64,000 nucleotides of DNA from Xanthoparmelia taractica (lineage: Eukaryota; Ascomycota; Lecanoromycetes; Lecanorales; Parmeliaceae): assembly GCA_033085395.1 (NCBI GenBank), contig JANQBS010000078.1, positions 103,495 through 167,494 on the forward strand, written 5' to 3'. Under the pieces are notes generated by a model that saw only the letters and a list, made by a program, of their open reading frames with translations, searched no databases and was not told where the DNA came from. Shown here in pieces: positions 58,943-64,000 of the stretch. Numbering within the stretch: position 1 is the stretch's first letter; each line of letters starts with the position of its first letter. The translations under genes were made by a program, and so were the position numbers.

Positions 58943-60194
58943 ATGACCGTCGATTCTTTTGAGGGTTTCCCCCCTTTTCCTCAAGATGTTCCATGTGTCG
59001 ACTTACCCAAGATCTCCTTCCAAAAACTATGTGCTGGCGATCACATTGAGGTAGATCGCTATTTCCAGGCATGCAAACACTGGGGTTTTTTCCATCTCGA
59101 TCTGCGCGACTCTTCTCAAGGAACTCCTCTCCTCCATCTGGTTGATAAAATCGTGGAAGTTGGGAAAAAGGTATTTGAGTTGGACTTGCAGGCGAAGAAC
59201 AAGTACCGTATGAGCAAGGGAGTTTATGAAGGGTAAGAATCCGTGTCTATAATATGAAGTCGTCCAGCGATTTCTTTTCCAAAGTAGCAGATTGTTCTTC
59301 GTTTCTCTGCTATCCTTTTTTCAAGACTGGAACATCTCATAAGGCCAGCGAGAGAGAAAATTACTGAGTCTCAACAGATACAAAGGCGTCGGAGGAATTA
59401 TCACCGATAGCGAGGGCACCAAAGACCGGTTTGAGTCTTTCAGTCTAGCCCAAGACCAGCTCGTTGGTCTCAAAGCTGCCCCCGTCCCCGCCATCATGGA
59501 TGAGAACATGTCGACTCTACGTTCATACACCGAGCTCGCGCATTCAATCCTGACTACGCTCCTCGATCGGCTCGATGGCCCCTTGGATCTTCCCAGCGGC
59601 ACTTTATCGGGGTTGCACCGCATCACGGAGCCATCACGCACTAATCTACGCCTCATCAAATACTTGACCCAGCCTGCAGGAGATCGCCGTACCGCACTCA
59701 TCCCACATACCGATTTTGGCAGCATCACCATCTTGTTCAGCAAGCTAGGCGGATTGCAAGTCCTCCCTCCTCAAGAGACCACAGCTTGGAGCTACGTCCG
59801 TCCGATGCCCGGTCACGCGATCGTCAACCTCGGCGACGCCATGGTCAAGTTCACGCGAGGCCTTTTGCGCTCAAACGTCCACCGTGTCACCTATGCACCC
59901 GGCGCTCAAGCAGAGCACCCGCGGTTCAGCTTGGTATACTTGGCAAGACCGGAAGATAAGACTGTTATGAGAGGGTTGGATAAGGGTAGCGTGATTCCCA
60001 GATCTGCGGAAGGACTTTCGGAGCCGGAGTCGGAGGAGTCTGTGACTGTCAAGGAGTGGGTACTTCGGAGGAATGAGGCAGTGAGGAGCGAGACGTATAA
60101 GAAGGAGTCGTGGGCGCTAACGAAGGGGACTGAAGACCAGAGCTTGAGGCATGGGAAGGCTCCGCAGGCGTCCCAGACGACAGTGTCTGCATGA
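58943..60194 (+). CDS. 2-oxoglutarate/Fe(II)-dependent oxygenase (isopenicillin N synthase-like)
   Basis: Exons 58943-59232 and 59378-60194 with a 145-nt intron (GTAAGA..CAACAG) give exactly 368 residues. I start at MTVDSFEGFPPFPQ; an upstream in-frame ATG at 58847 would add a leader of no character. DIOX_N part: VPCVDLPKISF, then RYFQACKHWGFFHLDL (about 35-55). Catalytic core: IPHTDFGSITILFSKLGGLQ with metal ligands His206 and Asp208, NLGDAMVKFTRGLLRSNVHRV with His265, and the 2-oxoglutarate Arg in RFSLVYLARP (about 279). All key residues are present, so the enzyme may work. Enzymes of this class hydroxylate, desaturate or cyclise metabolites or degrade hormones. It lies head-to-head with the dead PKS, so it may be a survivor of that cluster; this is inference. 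Confidence 0.88.
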
Positions 60195-61787
60195 TGGGAT
60201 ATTTGCTCTGTGGATAAGCTGCTTGATCAACCACTTGCCGGGACAAGAGTTAATCCATGGCCATCACAATTTGCAAGAAGAGCACTCGCTCCTACATCTT
60301 CCACTTTGCCCATCTCTTGCGCTTCTTGCCATTTAGTCTTTAATTGACAAATCCCCTGCCGCTTGCCGTGTTGGACAAAAGCGTTCTCTTCTCGCCCTGG
60401 ACTGGAGAGAAAATCCCAAGCTCAATCTACGTAATAGCCACTCATTCATTAGTAAATACACTTTGATTCATTCCATATCCAACCACCCTACTTTACGAAC
60501 CTCAAACGCTCTCTCTCCTATTCAATCCAGTCTCTCTTGTAACCAGTCCCGGCTTTGCACGCATGCAAAGAAAACCACGCCAGTGCATCCCGTCAATCTC
60601 TCCGACAGCCTAGTTCTACTACGTTCCGCCTCGCACCCTCCCCTCTGATCTTCTCTATCCACACCACCTTTCCTAGCTGCTTACACCTTGCTGGGTTTCG
60701 TCGAGAGGGCTGTCTATCATTGCGCTTCTGCTGATCTGATGAACGGGAAGTTGGAGAGACTTATCTGCAGGTTGGGTGTAATTGACCGACCTTTGGATGG
60801 CTCTGAGTAGTTGGGCGAGCGCGGAGATTAATACAAGGTAATTACACGTACTTCTAGGCGCAGCCAACACAAAAGGGCGCCTATTCCTTGAAAGGCTCGC
60901 GTTGGGGAAAGATTGCTTGAGTTGAGGCATTAGCCATTAGGATATGCTGGAGCCTTGAGGGTTCGGTGGTGTGATGATATTTGCCGGAGGACACTTTTAT
61001 GCTTCCTTCAAAAGTTGAACGTTTGCTGGGAGAATTCATGAAGAGAAGCAGATACTCCTTGCCCTGGCTCACCTGGAAGTAGCCCTAATTCAATCCTAAG
61101 CTAGCCGGATTCAAAAGGTAAGGGTTGAGTTAGGGTTAGATGGGCGGGGTAAGAGATGGACTCTATCTAAAGGTGAGGACGCCTTGAAGTCGCGATGGTC
61201 TTCACGGTGTCTCATAGAGATTTCTCACATGTTATATTACATGCCTAGGATGTTGGAAATAGTGGCAATCAGCTCTACACGTGACTCCGCACTAGTGGCT
61301 TGGCAAGAACACGGTGTCATATATTTCGCCTCCTGTATTCTAGTACTTCTTTATAGCATCATCTAGACGGCCAAGTGGCTTGTTATTCAACATAGGATAT
61401 GGAAAATGTAGAAAAATTGATCGCAATCGCTGTAAGCGGGCTAGCCCGAAATGGCTTAGCAGTCTCGGCAGGTCTTAACATCTCAAGGCCACCAGAGGCC
61501 CCTGATTGGCTGACTAATCCTCTCAACTTGCCGCAAATCCCAAACAGATATTCCACGAATATCCTGTTCGAATGCCTAAGGAACTTTTTGGACGCCTCCT
61601 ATCGCTGTTGTATAGTGTAGAGTGCTTGCCACTTTTCAATTGACCATCGCAACTAACCTCCAGGACTCAATCGCTTGCTTGAAGGCACTCCCAAAACCTC
61701 CCAGGCCTCGACGAGAACGATGCCATAATCTCCGCAACATCTCTGCTGCACCAGACAGCTTCCGAGTACACCTCCACTCTGCCCCTC
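60195..61787. other. Intergenic, no gene recognised
   Basis: 1.6 kb without a supported gene. A 73-codon frame (61399-61620) overlaps sequence resembling the inner part of the MITE at 8572-8767 and is not counted as a gene. Confidence 0.45.
61430..61476 (-). repeat. Fragment related to the 8572-8767 MITE
   Basis: CTAGCCCGAAATGGCTTAGC and TCGGCAGGTCT recur here in the same order and near spacing as in the complement of 8585-8660. No terminal repeats or TA duplication were found at this site. Confidence 0.35.
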
Positions 61788-62236
61788 ATGTCCTGGTTTT
61801 CCATCCTCCCCGCCCATCTGACCGTCATCGAAACATGGATCATCCGCTTCTTCGTAAGCCCATCGCGCCCCGATCTCAAACATCCACGCTAACACCACTC
61901 CCACAGCTCCTCCTAGGCATCATGACCATTGGTCCCTGGATCCTCATCCTCATGTACGACATGCTCCTCTACATAATCCGCGCCGTGGCCTATGAAATTC
62001 CTTTCATTGGTGGGCGAGCACGCGGCAGACGGCGTCCCCGCGCGCCGAGCTTAAAGGAGAGGCCGAATGGTAGGAAAAGGACATTTAGCATTAGTGGGCC
62101 TTCGGGCGGGTTTATGGTGGGTGATGAGGATGATAGGGCAGGCTTGAAGAGAAGGGGGTTGGATGGTAGTGTGCGTGATGAGGTTGGAGCCATATCGGAG
62201 GAAGATGAGGCGGAGGATATCACAGTGGAAGGTTGA
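61788..62236 (+). CDS. Small membrane protein, conserved-fungal type
   Basis: Two exons, 61788-61853 and 61907-62236, with a 53-nt intron (GTAAGC donor, GCTAAC branch point, CCACAG acceptor). They join in phase 0 to 131 residues. It begins MSWFSILPAHLTVIETWIIRFF and continues LLLGIMTIGPWILILMYDML, LYIIRAVAYEIPFIGG: a membrane-embedded N-terminal half with one long or two closely spaced helices. A basic segment (RARGRRRPRAP, KERPNGRKRTF) follows, then an acidic tail (SEEDEAEDITVEG). I recognise the style of a short fungal hypothetical protein but no named family. A longer frame from 61622 exists without splicing; the spliced model is preferred because both splice sites are consensus and the joined helix is continuous. 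Confidence 0.65.
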
Positions 62237-63460
62237 CATTTGCCCACATCGGAGACGGCTAGAATATCAGGCTGATCGGTGCAGAGAGCCAAATGATACG
62301 TTCGGCAGATCTGTGGGATGCCAGAACGGACAGCCGGTTCGTGGGGTGGAATGACCCGTCGAAGAAAGAGCGATGACCCGTATGCAAACCTATCACGTCT
62401 CTTTTAACCCCAGGTGGCCCAGCGTATGGCTGCAAGTGTTTAGGGTGTCTTTGCAGATGTTAGCTGTATGCAGCAGGCGTAGGAAGGACATCGGAGGTAT
62501 TGAACACGCAAACGAGAGACCGAGCTGCCCGGTCTCTCCTAGCGTCTGTTCATTCAAGGCAGGTGATCGAACAGCGCTATATGCCTTACCATTTGCTACT
62601 TCTTTTGGCCCAAGATGGGTTATTGCAAGACATAGGCGATGTATCACCAGGCCATGAAGAACGAGAAGAAAGCACTCCAAAAGTCGAGGTGACACGGAAT
62701 CTATTCGACATTGGCTACAACCCTGTACAGAGCAACCTCGAGTCCCGGAAGCAAACAGAAACTCGTCGAGATCATTCTCCAGTTCTTCCCGCCAGTATCA
62801 AGGGACCAGCGTTCTTCCACCCAGCGCCATCGCCATTAGACAGTCCCGAGCAAGCCACAGCCAGCGCCTTTTCTCCCCATGCTCAAGCAACGCTCACACC
62901 AGCTAGTACGATAAATCGTAGATACTATTCCCGCTACTTAGCTCAGGCAGACAGATACTTGAATCATCAGCTCATGCTTCCCCACTATCCTGAACTCGCT
63001 ACTCCACTTCCAGCGCGCTTGGCATTGCAAAATCCCTCCTTCACACAGCATCAGTCAAGTCGGATATATTGCCCATCCATCTATTCCAAAGGAAGTGCTC
63101 GCGAAAAGAGACCATTGCAATGACAAAAGTCGCTATAGTGGTGACTGTATAACAACAGATGGGTTACGCAGCTCAACACCAGCAAATACCCTGCAAAAAC
63201 CCTCATATCATGGATTGCCCATGAAGATCGTAATCCATCATCGTCGGATAAAACAGCTCGCGCTCCAAACCCGCTCGCTATCACCAAATTGGCCACCTAT
63301 CCACAACCAAAAACGGGAATCGTATCGTTACTGCTGGAGTCCTACAGAACGTCAACCCTTTCACAAAGGCAAATGATGCATCTCACTTCTCTCATCTCCT
63401 CGGCTTCCATTTCCCCGCCCTATCAAGCTCGAGCAACGGTATTTCGTGAACAGCGCTCCC
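62237..63460. other. No supported gene
   Basis: A 207-codon plus frame (62500-63123) is Ser/Pro/Gln-rich without domain motifs or splice partners; it may be chance or an unrecognised protein. Confidence 0.35.
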
Positions 63461-63479
63461 TCGCCTTAAAGGCCTTCGT

Positions 63480-63690
63480 TCCTTTCCTTTCCATTCCCTT
63501 CTCTTCCCCTTCTCGTTATTCCCTTTCCCTTCCCTCCTATATTCTCCCTTCCCTTCCCTCTCCTTTCCTTCCCCCCATTCCCTTCTCTTCCTTTTCCTTT
63601 TCTTCCCGTCCCTTCCCTTCCCCTTTACCCCCTCTCCCTTCCTATCTTATCCCATCCTATCCCATCCCTTCCCTTCTCCTTGCCCTCCCA
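63480..63690 (+). repeat. TTCCC-type pyrimidine microsatellite
   Basis: Some 200 bp of imperfect CTTCC/TTCCC repeats, almost purely C and T on this strand. Confidence 0.85.
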
Positions 63691-63861
63691 GCCCATCAAT
63701 AACCCTTAACCCTAAACGTACGTACTCGGGCAATTTCTGTCAATTCCATCCTGTGGGCGGGGTTTGATGGAGGGTCATGTGGGGGGGAGAGAAGACGTGG
63801 AAGACGAGCGTTGGTAGGGAGGTTGGCTGGAGTGGAGGGATGTTGCTGAAGCAGAGGGTAT

Positions 63862-63923
63862 TCTCGCTTGTTTGTTTGCTTGCTTGCTTGCTTACTTATT
63901 TATTTACTTATTTATTTACTTAC

Positions 63924-63998
<75 letters not shown>

Positions 63999-64000
63999 TT
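63862..64000 (+). repeat. (TTTA)n tetranucleotide repeat, runs off the window
   Basis: Begins as (TTGC)/(TTTG)n near 63866, passes through TTAC units and becomes a pure TTTA array to the last base. Its full length is not visible. Confidence 0.9.

Noticed and set aside
61399..61620. 73-codon frame
   Set aside because: Overlaps MITE-like sequence and has no protein features.
62500..63123. 207-codon plus-strand frame
   Set aside because: No recognisable motif, no good start context, and low-complexity Ser/Pro/Gln content; kept only as a note in the intergenic entry.
63703..63720. Telomere-like CCCTTAACCCTAAAC
   Set aside because: Only about two imperfect units, followed by unrelated sequence; not a telomere.

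Overview
The window is nuclear DNA of a filamentous ascomycete (Pezizomycotina). Genes have short 45-75 nt introns with GTRAGT-like donors and CTAAC/CTAAT branch points. Typical Pezizomycotina families occur (HET domain, NACHT-ankyrin, highly reducing PKS, fungal P450). Several kilobase-scale blocks are AT-rich and almost lack CA/TG dinucleotides while keeping CG, the signature of repeat-induced point mutation (RIP). I cannot name the species. LAYOUT. 1-4.8 kb holds three ordinary genes: a CCDC174/DUF4078-like protein, a C2H2 zinc-finger protein and an MFS transporter. 6.4-8.8 kb is a cluster of three inverted-repeat DNA elements: a mariner-type MITE, a Mutator-like element with 72-bp perfect ends and a 9-bp target duplication, and a short palindromic MITE. 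9.1-10.7 kb is a HET-domain gene whose expected start codon reads ATA. 11.9-25.7 kb is one cytochrome P450 pseudogene on the minus strand, cut in two by a 12-kb stack of transposons. 26.2-30.7 kb is a second copy of the inserted retrotransposon. 31.9-37.6 kb is an ATP-grasp-like gene cut in two by a third, inverted copy. 38.2-41.9 kb is an intact-looking five-exon NLR-like gene (NACHT, ankyrins, C-terminal ZZ finger). 44-49 kb has an MDR-type enoyl reductase/dehydrogenase and a large membrane protein. 50.4-57.6 kb is a decayed highly reducing PKS with domain order KS-AT-DH-MT-ER-KR-ACP. 58.9-62.2 kb has a 2-oxoglutarate/Fe(II) oxygenase and a small membrane protein. The window ends in pyrimidine-rich and TTTA simple repeats. 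MAIN DISCOVERY. The three AT-rich blocks at about 13-25, 26-31 and 32.5-37 kb are copies of one tyrosine-recombinase retrotransposon of the Ngaro type (DIRS order). Each has the split direct repeat layout A1 - coding - B1 - A2 - B2, with A = 171 bp and B = 155 bp measured independently in every copy. The two full copies are both 4,626 bp once a nested LTR element is subtracted. Conceptual translation through the RIP damage shows a gag-like Cys/His cluster, a DIRS-type reverse transcriptase (YLDD-like box) and a tyrosine recombinase (HxxR box). Copies A and C interrupt host genes and leave no target-site duplication beyond a shared CTA trinucleotide. In copy A, removing the element restores the P450 reading frame exactly, as expected of integration by a tyrosine recombinase. 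Copy A is itself split by a 7,374-bp Ty3/gypsy chromovirus (two 262-bp LTRs, 5-bp duplication GATAT). RIP is heavy inside the elements, but the outermost A1 and B2 repeats are nearly clean in all three copies. HOW IT FITS. The P450, the ATP-grasp protein, the PKS and possibly the 2OG oxygenase look like remains of secondary-metabolism loci degraded by transposon insertion, RIP and ordinary decay. The HET and NLR genes belong to families that take part in non-self recognition. The housekeeping-like genes at the two ends appear intact.
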